A stretch of 64,000 nucleotides of DNA from Aspidiotus rigidus (GCA_035079385.1 JAVHKY010000053.1:5146001-5210000), one strand, 5' to 3'; positions 1-13,381 are shown, counted from the first letter of the stretch. Translations and numbers: made by a program. Notes: generated from the sequence alone by a model not told the origin.

Positions 1-1020
1 TTTCTTTAGACAAAAGGAAAATCACTCCTATTTTTGGCGACGTGCTTTTCTGTATGTAGAATAACAGTACTGTCTCAGCTTTTCAACGAAGGCAGTTCCG
101 TTATCGGATACTTTTTCTCGAATTGTTAATCCTCTTTTATTTTCTCTCCGTCGCCAAATACCTGTCACCTGTGAAGAGGTCTGCGTGTTTTGAATTGACC
201 AAAAAATAGGGGAGTTTCGACCAGAACAATGGTTCGATTAGGGGAGGCGACGCGACGTGAAGTTTTCTTTCTTCTTTAAACACAGTTATTACTGAATATT
301 CTTCGTAGGCGTTCTGCTTCTTCCTTTATCAGCTTCTTTTTTTTTTATCCAATGTCTGTACGGATGGCGAAAAAATAACGGCGAGTCGAACCCAAAATAG
401 CAGGCGCCAAACGTATTTAGGAGTTTTATAACTCTACGAGGGGTACGAGAGCCTTTTCGAATTTACCTTCAAGTCCGAACTGGTTGCGTATTTTTCGTTA
501 GTCTTTTGTGGGTAGATATTTAAATTTTTTGGAGTTCTTTTGAATATTTACGCTAAAATCGCAAAAATTGCCCAGCTCTTTAAGAAAATCGAACTCAGAC
601 TTTCGAGGTTTCATGTAGGTTATTTTTTATTTCGTTTGTACACAGCGTTTATGCGATTTTGATGTATATTTCATCACACTACGGGATTTTCCATCTCTCA
701 TTTATATGGTCGATAATTTAGACTCGAGTGTTTCACCTCCTTTCTCTCTTTCTGCTGTCTTGATGAAGTACCACTCGTAAAAATCACTCAATCATTTAGG
801 AAAATAGCGCTTCTTCCTCAAAATGTCGACCAAAGAAATTATTGAACGATTTGAGGGTGGCAAAGATGCTTAGCTTCTCAGTGCTCTAGAAATAGAAGTT
901 TTAGCGAACTCATCATATAAATGTACATTAGTCACCCACAAAGATGGTACGTAATTCGTTGACTCAGTAACTGTTTTAATAAAGCTGACATCTTGAGAAC
1001 TTAGTCATTTTCAATAGAAT
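1..1020. other. Unassigned AT-rich sequence
   Basis: No coding exon, structured RNA or clear repeat was recognised on either strand. Several T-rich runs and short open frames look like chance. Confidence 0.5.
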
Positions 1021-2370
1021 TCTCCAAGCCTTCCTTAGTTAAAATTCCAAGACCAATACTCTCCCCACGATTCATCCAAAACGGTGCACCGGTGTACTTT
1101 AGGGAGAAGCATGGAATGTTCCTTTTTTCCTAATCGCTCTAAAAGACCTTCTTCCTTCCAAACGCCTCTTTACTTGTAACTTCACTATCTTCCTACTAAC
1201 CTCTAGCCCCCAAAGAGCAGCAAGACTACTGGGAATCATCCTTGACAAAATCTCCAAATGATTATCTAATCGAGAACGTCGATTTTCGACAAAAAACAGT
1301 TAGGGTAGCATTCCGAAAGAGATACTCACTATAAAACTTCATAATAACCATCCAATCATCTGCCAAGTTCCTCAGTCTCACCTTTGACTCCAAAACTTCC
1401 TGAACCCCCTCTATCAAAACCTTAAGAGCAGAATGCCTGAATTCCTTGAACTTTTACACCTTAGAATTGTTGAGCACCATTCATTCTTGCAGGCTTCGAC
1501 TGGCCCTTGTCTCTTACACACCGCAGCCTTTCACTCAGCCTATGCTCTGAGGCAGGTGTTCTTCCTCTCCATTACTGGCACGACAGATCTTCTCATCTTT
1601 TTAAATCTTCTCAGCCTACGTAGTTTCCCCTTCTGTGGCTTCAACCCCTTCTAGGCACTTCTCTCAAATTTAGACTCTTATCTCCTATTTTTTCATCCAT
1701 TCTAGCTTGATTCAGCCTAATCCTTGACATCCGTCACGGTTCTCCAAAATAGCCAACTTTATATGTACAAACAACACGTCAACAAATTATTTCTTTCGGT
1801 TTCTTCTCCTATATCCTCTATTCTACACGGACGGGTCGGGACCCAGAACTGGTAATGCAGTCTCCTCATCTTTCCGAATAAGAAGCTCTGCTTTCATCGC
1901 CAAACTTACCTCTATATTCACCAATTCACTTGTCTTTATTCGTTCTCTCCTCCCGACAAATTCCATATACTATGTGATTCTTCTCATCCTTACTTAATAG
2001 TTATCCAAGACCCTCATTCTATCAATCCTGTCTTCCAACGAATCGTCATCCTTACACGCAGGTCAAGTTCTGTAGTTACCGGGAAACATGGAACTCGAGG
2101 AACATGGCGCAGTGGACCTTACCATTCCACACACGATTCCTCCGCCTTCCCTTCATTTGATCTCAAATCCTATTCTGCTCCCTCATCTTCTTCTCCTAAC
2201 ATAATTTCTGATCCTCTTCCCCCTTCAACATACTCCAATCTCAAAGAAAAGCTCCAAATTCTAGGTCCATTTCAAAGCGATCTCAATCGGTCTTCCTATC
2301 TCCTTCTCTTTTCTCACCCCTTTCATGCCTATACTGCCGTGAGGATGATTCATCCTTTCAACACTTGAAA
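1021..2370 (+). mobile_element. Decayed Jockey/I-type non-LTR retrotransposon (RT end plus RNase H)
   Basis: Broken plus-strand frames carry landmarks of the Jockey/I superfamily in the correct order. A QNGAP block near 1,057 matches the RT motif normally read as QNGVPQG. An LTFDSK block at 1,377-1,394 sits just after the RT palm in this family. A YTDGSG block at 1,824-1,841 is the usual start of the RNase H domain. A CLYC-type zinc-finger start near 2,336 marks the C-terminal end. Many stops and frameshifts separate these blocks, so the copy is inactive. The 5' half (endonuclease, first RT motifs) is missing. Assignment to the superfamily is firm; the exact clade is not. Confidence 0.75.
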
Positions 2371-4827
2371 ACATAATAATGATAAATAGAATTCTTCTTG
2401 TCGTCAGCCAAATTAATTTCATATTTTTTGTAGCGATTATTTTGAGGGTCATTTTCTTCGTATTACTGGAATTGAATTGTGTTAACTCGTGACCCTCGAA
2501 AAATTGTGACGTAGAGAATGCTTATTAAAAAGATTGGTAGTGTTACGGTACTCATTGCTCATAAGTTCTCTGATAAGTTAGGCTGTAGCTAATAATTATT
2601 CTACTGGTATAATGAAAATCAACCTTGGATACGTCACGATACACTTTAGTAGAATTGAAAAGAGATTAATATACCTAATAACAAAGTATGTTGTTAGGTC
2701 TTTATTTCATTCAAAAAGTTTTGACTGGGTTACGATGCGCACTCGGTGAAACTTTCAACCCCCTCGGATCGATCTATTCCCAAAAGTCAGCTGTATTTTT
2801 TTTTCATATTTTTCAAAGTTGAAAGCCAAAGCCGATTCTATATTTGTCAGAGTCGTAAGTTTAAGCCGAAAGTTGAAGCCTAATTTTCCAGCTGCAGGAG
2901 GCTCTCATTTTCGCCACGTGAGAGTAAGAAGAGCAATTTCCCCTAGCGTATGAGGGCCTTTGGACCATGTTGCAAACTTACATTGCCTGAAAATTACCAT
3001 CTTCACTTCAAAATGGCGAACCATTATGGAGTTTTTCTGTTTTACTCTTCCTTGAGAGTGAAAAATAAAAAAGCTCACGTAAGTACAGGCGAAAACAAGA
3101 ATTAAATTTCACTGGTTTCTCTCACAACTGAGGAATATGCATGCAATATCTATGATTAGAGTCTTACGCCACCTGTGGGATTTGACTGACTTTCTGCAGA
3201 ATCCCATCTCTGTACGTACATTAGTCAAACATTATTTTGTAGGACAGGCGAGAGGAGGTTCGCCTTCTGTAGGCCTAAAGATGAAAAAGTTGATTTATTT
3301 ACAAAACTTAGCTGCACCAGCCTTCAATACAAAGTTCAAATAAAATGGAATGATTTCTCCTACTCATTAGTAAGTCCAGGGTCGAATTGGGTTGAGTGAC
3401 TAATTGGCGATGGCCAGAATCGATGAAAATAAGGACGCGCAGAGGCCTCCTGATATCGGTAACTCGTTTGTGGTTGGTCGCTAAGTAAGTCTTGTGATCC
3501 TCAGAAGAGTTTGAATTTCATCAAGAAAGTATGAATGATAGGAGAAACAAAGTAAGACTAAGAAGACGTGACGAAATAGAGAGGGACAGTAAGAAGTGAT
3601 GAGAAATTTTAATTACACTTTTGAATATGTAATTTTATTATTAAAAGAAAAGATAGAGAACTTTTCGAGGTGAGCGCAATTATTTCATTAACGATTCGTA
3701 ATGATTTTACGTCGTGCACTCTAGTTAAAGAATGAGAGGGTGTCACACCGCGTTCGTGATCTCGGTCGAAGATCAAAATAGATTTCTATAAATTTTCTTG
3801 GTCGAAGAGAATATTTGTAAAACAAATTGAGATCAAATTCTCGAGCAAATTTTTAGAACTACGAATCGACGGACGCTGTCGCAAAATTTTTCTCAGTTTC
3901 GCTTATCGTAGGAAGAGATTCGTGTAGAAAAGCACAGAGCTATCGTACAATGTGCTGTAGAAAGTGTGTGGCTTACAGGGCCGGTACCGGTATGTATATG
4001 TATATGAGTAAACAATAAAAGTAATGATAAAGGGGACTCAATCAGTGAAAGTTTTACATGAAAGAGTGCATGACTCTGTACGATTATATCCTATTAGATG
4101 AAAAACCTCGTCGTATCATCGATGAAATCAATATCGATCCGCTCGCTGACTTATCAGATATGGTTACAAATAAAATTTAACGTTAATGTCGTATCCTAAA
4201 AATACTATACGTGCAGAATCACTCGAACGGACAGAGGCTAAAAGTGATGCGAAGAAAGGGAATTTGTGGCGTACAATTATACGCGTGCGAATTCTTGGAT
4301 CGATTTTTTTTTTCTTCTTCTTGTTCAATGATGTCCAAACGTGATTGATAAAAATTATTTTTTACAAATTTCATCACCCGCTTATTTCTATGTTCATCCG
4401 TCGCACACGAAGGAAAAAAAGAAAGGAAAAAATAATGTGCGTATATTAAATGATTTAATATACAGCTACTGTTATTATTTCCTCGTATGCACGTAGCGGA
4501 AATTACATAAATATACGGTGACTATAAACACTGATGTCCGACTATTTTTCACCTCAGAATTTCCGCAGTCCTAGCTCTCTTGGACATGGACATACAGGTA
4601 CCTATCTACTTTGGGTACCGTTAGGTTTTTGGCGGGAGCTTTCGATAATCAGTTTCGATCTCTACCCGAATGAATCCATTTTAACTGCACACAATACCGC
4701 TATGTGGTTCCACTGGTATGATTTTAATAGTATTCTGCGTAGACATAGGTACAGTTTCAGGATCTAAAAGATGTGAAAGTATCACTTATTGGAATAAGTT
4801 TTAGGCTGCGTGAGCGCATCTATACTT
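2371..4827. other. Unassigned intergenic sequence
   Basis: Nothing convincing was found. Open frames at 3,137-3,343 (plus) and 4,534-4,767 (plus) lack family motifs or splice context and are treated as chance. Confidence 0.45.
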
Positions 4828-5238
4828 TTACCGTACTAACATTTTTGATAGACAGACCTTGTCAAATTTTTCGAGACAAGAATTTTGGAGTTTCGATTCA
4901 AACGCTTTAACTACATCGCATTGTGGAGGATGGAAATCGTTCTTTTTAGCAGCGAAGTCTGGGCTAGAGAGAGGGGAATACATTTTGCTTAACGAACAAT
5001 CTGCAATTACTCGAGCGCTGGCGGTGCATGTTCTTAACGCGAAAGAGAGTTTGTGAGCCTCCTCTATGGGGATGACCACTCTTAGCAAGGTGATCCGCGT
5101 ACGCTGAAATCCCACGAGCGTCAACGTGTTCCTAAGTACGACAGTGAGAACACTAACACTCATTACCTGCAACTTACACATCCCACTTTTTTCGTGCCTG
5201 TGAATCTCATCGTTAAGGTTGACGAGGCGTTTGCTCAT
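4828..5238 (-). CDS. Uncharacterised 136-residue open frame beside a Penelope relic
   Basis: This uninterrupted minus-strand frame from ATG to stop was not recognised as any family. It lies directly downstream, on the same strand, of the Penelope-like RT fragment at 5,298-5,592, where the end of that element's RT and its nuclease domain would be expected. I could not see GIY-YIG motifs in it. It may be a frame-shifted remnant of that element, or chance. The product has a single scattered set of Cys residues, no signal peptide and no obvious membrane segment. Confidence 0.25.
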   Translation of the reverse strand: MSKRLVNLNDEIHRHEKSGMCKLQVMSVSVLTVVLRNTLTLVGFQRTRITLLRVVIPIEEAHKLSFALRTCTASARVIADCSLSKMYSPLSSPDFAAKKNDFHPPQCDVVKAFESKLQNSCLEKFDKVCLSKMLVR

Positions 5239-5297
5239 GACGGTAGGTCAAAAACCATAAGAATGAAGAACACGCGTACGGTTGTGGGATAACGGAC

Positions 5298-5592
5298 CTA
5301 GGAAGGGTTTCTACGCATGGACGTGATCGTTTCCAAACGCTGTTTGACTAATTTCCAGCAGACGTCAATGTCAACACCGTTGACGGAGGCAAGATGACGT
5401 TGTGGTGAGATAAGTGATAAGCCATGACATTGAAAGCGGCCAATATGGGCGAGAACCACGAACAAGTGTGTCAGTGGTTGTGGCTTTTCTATAAATATCA
5501 AATTCGTTTTTAACAGGGACCTTCGGAAAATTTGCTGTGCGATGCCCAACAAAAACTGACCCACCTAAAATTTTTTTAAGTTCCAACCTCAT
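5298..5592 (-). mobile_element. Penelope-like element relic (RT fragment)
   Basis: Two overlapping minus-strand frames together retain the late-RT signature of Penelope-like elements: a FDIYRKATTTDTLVRGS block, corresponding to the family pattern F-x-IYRKPTxTD. It is preceded in the alternate frame by residues corresponding to the family's NFLDI block. The fragment is interrupted by at least one frameshift and has lost the catalytic YxDD region and most of the protein. It is distinct in sequence from the larger Penelope-like copy at 13.4-15.9 kb, so at least two lineages are present. Confidence 0.7.
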
Positions 5593-6025
5593 ATATATGA
5601 GCTCGATGGTCGAAATTTTTTATACAGCTCAAAGCTGAAGTTGGAGCTCTCTAAATATCTCATGTCCTGCTTCCTCTAGACTTTCAGGAGCCCAAGTATA
5701 ATTATTTTTCGGGCGTCCCTAGATAACATTTGCTTTTCGTCAATAATTTCGTACTAAAGACCCTACTCTGCTAGGTCCATTCTGCTTTGATATACGGGTG
5801 ATGAAAACCAGAATGATGGGTAAAAGTATTACTAGCAATTCATGAGCCTCCGAATGAAGAGTTCAGAAGCGATAGTCATCAAACGGTTCTCACTGTCACT
5901 GACAATGTCATTAAAAGTATTCTGTTCTTTCGCTCGTATAATAAAGTTGTCACCTGCTCTTAAATGATCTTGAAGATGTATTTTCAATACAATTAATTCG
6001 GTTCTCTAAAATATGACCAGAAAGA

Positions 6026-6136
6026 TCTAACGACGACATACTCAACGATTAAAACGTAATCCGGTGTTTTTTCATTTCTGTGGCTCTATTCAAATTACTC
6101 CGTACGTTTTAATCGATGAGTATGTCGTCGTTAGAT
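6026..6136. repeat. Short perfect-stem inverted repeat
   Basis: Arms of about 34 bp (6,026-6,059 and 6,103-6,136) starting ATCTAACGACGACATACTC are complementary with about one mismatch and enclose a loop of about 43 bp. This could be the remnant of a miniature inverted-repeat element or a structured RNA. No target-site duplication was identified. Confidence 0.75.
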
Positions 6137-6979
6137 GTATTTTCAACTTCAACGAGAAGAAATCGAACAAGGGTTCGCAAACGTGTAGTGTAAAGCACAG
6201 CATGCCCAAGAAGATCGTGTATTTGCTTTTCTAGAAGAAGGATGGCAACGGTGACAAAGAAAAGATCGAGACAGTCCGAAATCGTCGCCATCCTAACGGT
6301 CCTGCGACTACATGGGGTCGAGACGAATACGTTTTTAACAAAAGATTTTGGTTGCCCTCAGGTGTGCGATGATGTAAACTGCTACAAAAGTTGTTCCCTT
6401 TACTCACTTACTTTTTTTTTTTTATAATAAATCGCAAAGACTTTGGCGCCATTAAAAGTCGACACATAGATTTCAAGTATCCGGAAGTTATTTTTGTATA
6501 CGATTTCATGCACAGTTCAGTAGACTTTTTAAATCACTCTTACAAAACTGAATTACGACTTTTTCGATGTATGCATGTCAAATATCTCAAAAGACCCGTT
6601 AAATCTGAACAGATGATCTTTAAGACAAGTCGAAAGCACGACTGCGTGTTCTCTTACACGAGAATCGAACTGGAGAATTTTATAATATTTATTATTAAAT
6701 TGCATAACTAGAAAAAAAAACACGTTTAAATTTCGAGCAATTTCCATTTACTTACTTCCGTTTCGATTTTTCATTAATTGATTTATTCGACAGAAGTCCT
6801 TACATTCTCCAATTTTTAAGGAAACAACGATGACAAGTTTGGAATGGAAAATATAAAAGGGAAAATGAGGACAATGGAATTTTCAAAATTAAAGTGCTAT
6901 CTACATTCCAAAGTTCCTCTTTCAGGCTGAATTTCGGAGCCTATCGAGCAAGTTCAAAATTCAGTTTATACGCTAAGGT
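6137..6979. other. Unassigned sequence
   Basis: AT-rich stretch with two short open frames (6,242-6,427 and 6,391-6,711, plus) that show no recognisable domain. Otherwise nothing was seen. Confidence 0.4.
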
Positions 6980-7590
6980 CGCCGTACCTCCTCCCTCCTT
7001 CTGTATATTTACTCTAACCTCTAACTTCTAATCGACTGTCTCTCAATTTCCCTACCTCCACATATCCGACAGCAATTTGAACACTCTCTCGATAGTCGTT
7101 TCACAGTTCACGTCCTCTCCGCCTTGAGCCTTCACCCACCCTACGATCCGCTGAGATCTTATACGTAAGCTCCTGCCTTACTCACATTAGAAACCTAATT
7201 CAAGAATATCCAGACTTTTCCCGGTGTCTTACAGATGGTTTAAAAACTAAAACCAGAGCGGCCGATGGTCTAAACATATTCCATAGCTGGGTCCATTGTT
7301 TCTCATAGCATCCGTAATATAGTCTCCATATTCATCGCGAAATCGTTGAAGATAATCGCCAACCTACCTCATCTCTCTTAATTACTTTCTCCAATTTCTC
7401 CTCCTCACAAATATTCTTTCTCACTTCATTCTTTCCACTACAAATCCCCTTACTCAAAGAATTTTCTACTCCAACACCGAAATCACAATCCTCTGAAACC
7501 TTGGTCACAATTATGGTCTACTGGAATATGATGTTAGAGATCACGCAATTAAACAAGCCACCGCCCTGTCGACTCTCTGTTGCAAAAACC
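6980..7590 (+). mobile_element. Jockey/I-type retrotransposon relic (RNase H region)
   Basis: Degenerate plus-strand reading recovers an LTDGL block (near 7,230, the RNase H start normally read as xTDGSK). About 275 bp further on is a stretch near 7,502 reading GH-x-YGLLEYDVRDHAIKQAT, matching the family's GHVGIxGNxxADxAAKxA pattern that carries a catalytic Asp. Stops and frameshifts are frequent, so this is an old, inactive fragment. It ends about where an unrelated R1-like fragment starts. Confidence 0.65.
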
Positions 7591-7599
7591 ATTTTCCCT

Positions 7600-8702
7600 C
7601 CCTTATTTTGAGTCTTTGGTACAAACTATGAAAAAATTTATCTTCTTCCCAAACCAGGTAAAGACCCTCTGGCACCTATAGGCTCCTGAAAATGCTTGGG
7701 AAATGTCAACCGCAGAATACTTGTTCACGTTGATGAATATCAAACACTCCATCGGCGGCAGTACAGATTCCGGAAAGGTATCGGTAAAGAGATGGCTGTC
7801 CATGAGGTCTGTAACCTTTACCACAACGAGGCACAGCACCACAGGCTAGCTGCTGCAATCTCCCTGGATATCAAAGGCGCCTTCAACCACATCGAATGGA
7901 ATGGTATCCTGGAGCAGCTAGCCCGCACTACCTGGTGAGAATCATTTCCTCTTACCTATGTGATCGTACAGTACATTGTGGGGGCCAGAGCACCACACAA
8001 GAACGGAGTGGCACCGAAGGTTTGGTACTGGCTCCCTCCCTATGGAATATACTGTACAATGTACACATCAATACAGTGGAGCAGAACTACCCCAATATCT
8101 GGTTGTATGCGGATGACACCATCGTTATCACATCCGCAGACTCGAAGGAAGATCTGGAAGAGGAAGTAAGAGACTGCATCACCAAAGTCTCGAACTCCCT
8201 TGATGTTTCTGGCCTGCTTCACAACAACGGCAAGATGGACAGACAAGAAACTCAAGTTCAAGGTACACTTTGAGCATACGGAGGAGAAAATGATGACTCG
8301 CATCCCTCTCCTCCAGAAACTTTCTCCAAGCGCGGAAAGTGATGTTCGAGGGACTGATCTTCTCGCTCGCGAAATACTGCTCATCCATCTGGTATCACAG
8401 ACTCCGGCTGAAGACCTAATGGTAATCAATCTTCAAAGTCCAACACCGCTGTGGAAAGCTACAAGGACGTTAGCAGCCAGGTTGCTAGCATTCTTGCCGC
8501 GAGCCCACCACTCCACCAACAGATCATTGAGTCTCTGCGAGCGACCATTGACTACGGAAGCACCATAAATGTGAACTACATATAATATGTGAAAACCCCT
8601 TGAGTGCGATCTTCCTGCAAGGGCTATCTTCGCGCGGAATAAACTCGCCTGACTGAGTTCGATCAAAAAGAGGAACCTCCCTCCCCACAAAAAAAAAAAA
8701 AA
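7600..8702 (+). mobile_element. R1-like non-LTR retrotransposon fragment with poly(A) tail
   Basis: Two overlapping plus-strand frames (about 7,696-7,938 and 7,896-8,273) encode consecutive RT motifs: QYRFRKGIG (family: QYGFRKG), SLDIKGAFNH (motif A, with Asp retained), a frameshift near 7,910, then LVLAPSLWNILYN (family: SVLGPLLWNIxYN) and the catalytic LYADDTIV at 8,106-8,117. The LWNIxYN spelling is typical of the R1 group rather than Jockey. Downstream frames degenerate, and the copy ends in an A run at about 8,690-8,702, consistent with a 3' end. The 5' half is missing; it abuts a Jockey/I relic. Confidence 0.75.
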
Positions 8703-8709
8703 GGGTTCT

Positions 8710-11700
8710 TCATGACAATACACGTAAACAAAAGCATAAGAAAATCCGGTTCTCGTAATGTAGACAGCTAAAAATTGAGTATATCTCAAGAATTACTTAT
8801 CCGATCCTCAAAAAAATTGTACATCTTCAAATATAACTCTATAATCTGCCTGAGTTTCAGAAAAATCTATCCAGTAGTTTTTGGAGGAGTTCCGCAGATA
8901 AAAAAATCCAATAAAAAGGAACCAGAACGGACGGATGTAATACCTCCCTTTTCCAACGAGAAAAGTTGGTAATATTGCGAGCAGGAATGAGCTTGACATA
9001 CGAGTATACCTGGAAATAGAGCTTTGGATATGATACAAAATAGGCACCCAAATGCATGCAGGATTATTTGAGAAATTTCAAATCTGGCGTAATGAATTTT
9101 TACCACGCTCCTAGAAACGTATAATTTGACAATATGACCTGGTGTAAAATCCTCTTCCTTTAGTTCTTGTATAAGGATAATTGTTTTAACGGAGTGGTTG
9201 TGATCAGTACCAAGCTCTTAACTGATATAGGAAAGATATCGCGTGCATCGATCAACATTTTAAAATGTCGTGCACAACCATAGAAAATAAAAAATATAGA
9301 ATGAAGATCTCTCCTTTTTTTTCATCGTGTATCTGTGCGTGAAATATCGTTTATCATATTTAATACTTCCACACAGTTCGATTACATATTAGCTTCCCAT
9401 GATATAATGGTCTGCCTTCTGCCTCGGTATTACACCGATGAGATTTAAACCCTCAGGCTTTGCTGAGAATAATTTTACGAAATTTCGGTCGCTATCCTTT
9501 CCGTTCTGAATCGTGTTTGGAATTACTACGTATATACGATGATTAATCTGGACATTCGAGGGAGAAAAATACGAATAATTTATTCGAAAGGTAGACGATC
9601 CTATAACTCACGTTTACTATATAAAAGTTAAGACATCTATTCCATATTTCGTTTTATTTACTGGGTTTTTCATCGATAAAGTAGGCCCTACGGTCAAATA
9701 GGACCGGTAAGTTTACGAGTACCTCGTATAATTATTTCGTATTTTATTCTCAAATGGGGAGGGGGGGGGGCACCAGAGTGACTCGTGTCATTTTTTGTGC
9801 ACTGATTCTCATGTCAACTAGCCGAATCCAAAAGCATCAGGACATAATCGGACTCTTTAAGACTGTGCAACGTTGGAATAGCCTCAAATTACGAACGTTC
9901 CCAGGTCAGTTTCACCCTCACATATCATGTTGCATAAAAAATGAGACATTCTTCTGTACAGGTTCTCGTCTGGCGTCATTTTTATTCTACCCCGCGTTCA
10001 GACAATTTCGGGTCATTGCGAGGAAAGACAAAGAAATAATATACGTCCGTTCCAAATTTTCTTTTCATCCAAAATTCGTGCACTTCATTAACGAGGCGAC
10101 GATTTCTGAAACGTAAATCGAAAAATTATTTCTAGATATTGTGGATTTTCCTATACACGTGAGGAACATAACTTTCTCTCGCGACGAGTGTATACATTTT
10201 TATGTAGTCGAATCGGGTATTTTCATCGTTTTTTTGGTCGACCAAAAATGCATAAACGAAATCTGTTTTTTTTTTTTTCTTCTCTAAGCAAATACGCGCG
10301 TGAACAATATAAGCGTGAGTAAGAAACGCAATCTGTCGCGTTGAAAATTTTAATACGGATGAACGGACGCGAAACAAGTTTTCAGGAAGTAGGTTAACAA
10401 GGTCAAGGTATACCTATAGTGCAATTGTGCATGCTGCTGTACGAAGGAAAGAATAGCACAGCCTCTAGCCTCTAGTATTTGTTATGAATGAAACATACTG
10501 GACGTTGTACTGTATCACTCAGCTGATGGTTGGCCTCGTCTTCGATGTCCCAGTCGGCCCTTGTTCATCGAAATGCGTCCGGCCACTACTCCCTGGCCCC
10601 TCTACTCTTCTATAAAAGATACTATAGCGGACATCGCATCGTCGTATCCATATAGCGTAAGTTCCTTGTACAATATGCACACTGGCACACATCTAAATAG
10701 ACGATAATTCGAATATATATACTCTACTGCGACCATTAAATTCGTCGTCTAACTTGGTCATTGATTCGTAACGAAAGATGATCCATTTTTAAAAATGCCT
10801 CCAGCTCCTAATTCTTCTCGCCGTTTTTATAAATTGCTTTGAGTGTAAATTTTACGAGTGTTTCTTATGCTTTGAGCCGCCAAAAATATACAAATTAAAA
10901 ATCCACAGAAGACGAAATTCAATAAGTCTGACGATTAATTGATCTGCCGGGGATTGGGACCAAAGATTACAGTACAAACTAATTAAAAATCGTTCGTACA
11001 ATATCATAATTAATGTACCTAAAGGGTGAAACAGTACGGATATTTGGGGGTCATAACCTTAACAATGGGCAGAATTAAGGATAGAGGAAGGGGGTCATGA
11101 CACATCTCTGCACAAATTTTAAATCGATAACGCGAATAATTTACTTAGATTGGGTGTGGCCTAGATTTAGAACAAATTTACTGCTACCTATACCAAAGGA
11201 TAGAAGACGCATTCCTTTCTTGTACCTATTGGAATGGGACGCTATTTGGTCATCGTCTCTTTTGGTCATGAAAAGTCCACAAGAGATATTCCTATACAAT
11301 AGAAATCAGCGTTTTTCTGCCCCACAAGATCAGATCCACGAGAGGATTTTTGAAGATTTACTCGAGTATTGAAAAACAAATAAAAAAAAAACTCGTAACT
11401 CATCTCGTTCACTGGAGTCTTTTTCATTGGTTAGGTTAGTGGATGCAAGCAGGAAACTTATTTTATAGAGCAATTTTTCGATTTTAATTTCGATCATCAC
11501 CAATTCGGACCCATTATTTAGTCGAAATGTCCGAATTCCTTCCCTGGAATATATAGGTCGATGGTTGTAAGCTTATAATCCCCTCCCCTTATTACGTATT
11601 CGAAGATCGTTATCATGCATTCTTCGGATACATTTTCTCAAATGATACTTTCCCCAATCGCCTTCGAGACGCATAGAATCACAATCTTTCATATGAGAAG

Positions 11701-12045
11701 TGGAATCAAGAAATAGAGTCAACGACCAAAACGAAAAATTGCGTAACAGAGAGTTGAAAATCCCAACAGGCACAACATACAGACGCGTCAGGCATCTTTG
11801 TTTATACTCTGGAGGGGGTTTGTTGCGGGCCCTATAATCAGTACCATTTGTGAAAGAACGTGAAATTGTGCATACGAATTTGTCATGAACGGAAAATTGA
11901 ATTTTTGGTCCTTCACCCTATTTCCTTATTCCACCTCACAATTATATACAGCTCACAGATCAAAATCTTTCTCAAGTCCTCAAAGTCAAATCTCTTAAGT
12001 GGATGAAAAGGCTTCCGTGCTTTTTCTCAACTCAATGATCGAATT
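8710..12045. other. Unassigned intergenic sequence
   Basis: No gene was recognised. The part at 8,760-9,110 reads like a dispersed repeat, but I cannot name it. The 120-residue frame at 9,754-10,116 (plus) begins in a G-rich run and has no motif. Remaining short frames are unremarkable. Confidence 0.4.
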
Positions 12046-12049
12046 TTTC

Positions 12050-13020
12050 CAGAACTCTCAATCCGTGACGTCCTCAACCTCAGTGACATCACCATCTCTA
12101 ACCTTGACACATTATATACTTTCGTGACGTCATCCGCTGGTGACGTCAAGATTGAGGTCACTCTTAACCTTGGAACATAAGTACTTTTGTGACGTCATGA
12201 ACCCGTGACATCGTGCCTCCAAACCTTGGTGACGTCATCACTTCTTAGGACATGTTATACTTTTGTGACGTCATCAACCTTCAACCTCAACAGTGACATC
12301 ATCATCTCCTACCATTGGGAGTTGGGACACATACACATTTGTGACGTCATCACCCTAGCTTTAAGATTATACACATATGATTTTAATGTCATGAACCCGT
12401 GACTTCATGTCTTCCAAACCATAATGCAGTCGACACATGATATACTTTTATGACATCATCATCAATAACGTCAAGATTGAGATCACTCCTAGCCTGGGAA
12501 CATATGACCTGTGACATCACGCCCACAAACTTCAGTCACATCCTTACTCTCAACTTTCGTGACGTCATTATTTGTAACAAAAAGAATATACACTTCCGTG
12601 ACGTCATCAACCCGTGACGCCCTCATCTTCAACCTCCGTGACGTTATCATCTCCTATCATTGGGAGTTGGAACATACACACTTTTGTGACGTCATCGCCC
12701 TACCCCTAAGACTACACATTTGTAACGTTATCAACTCGTGACATCACGCCTTTCAAACCTTAATGACCTCATCTCCTCTTGCCTTGACACATGATATACT
12801 TTTGTGACGTCATCATCCCATGACGTCAAAATTGACATCACTCCCAACCTTGGAACCTAAACATAATTACGACATCATCACCTCTAACATTGAGACATGT
12901 ACACTTCTGTGACGTCATGAACCCAAGATGTCCTCATCCTTAACTTCAGAGACGTCATTACTTGTAATCCGAAGACTATGCACTTCTGTGAGGCCATCAA
13001 TTCGTGACATCATTAGTCCG
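12050..13020. repeat. Satellite-like array rich in TGACGTCA palindromes
   Basis: About 2.8 copies of a roughly 340-350 bp unit. The phrase GACGTCAAGATTGAG and its variants recur near 12,140, 12,475 and 12,820. A second phrase, CATTGGGAGTTGG, recurs near 12,310 and 12,660. Within each unit, shorter sub-repeats of the form GTGACGTCATCA recur every few tens of bases. About 13 exact TGACGTCA octamers are visible. This octamer is the consensus for CREB/ATF-type bZIP proteins, but whether anything binds here is unknown. Confidence 0.85.
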
Positions 13021-13381
13021 TTGAATATTTTACTTGAAAAAAAAAAAAATAGAGTATGTTACGCCAACAGTATACTAGGCTCATAGCTTGAAGGTGGAAA
13101 TTTTCCAAGTCTCCAGTCACGTATGTAGACTGTAACAAACTTCCGGACTTAGTACCAACTCAAAGTCATGAAACATGTCAAAGACTAGACTATGAGCAAG
13201 GTCTCGAAAGATAAGAAGATATAAATCATAATCTTTATTTCTATATTACTCTGTCATCAGATTTTCGTTTTCAAACTTATTTTCTTCCCCTGAATCGTTT
13301 GACAAGAAAATATCCTAGAGAAATATACTCGCGAAGAGTAAGGAACACAAATACTAGAACCGCAATAAAAACAAACAATCC

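Noticed and set aside
6109..6711. Several overlapping short frames on both strands
   Set aside because: No family motif, composition as expected for AT-rich DNA, partly overlapping the hairpin at 6.03-6.14 kb.
8040..8429. 129-residue minus-strand open frame
   Set aside because: Antisense of the R1-like RT region carrying the YADD box on the plus strand.
9754..10116. 120-residue plus-strand open frame
   Set aside because: Begins in a G-rich homopolymer, low protein-like character, no motif or splice context.
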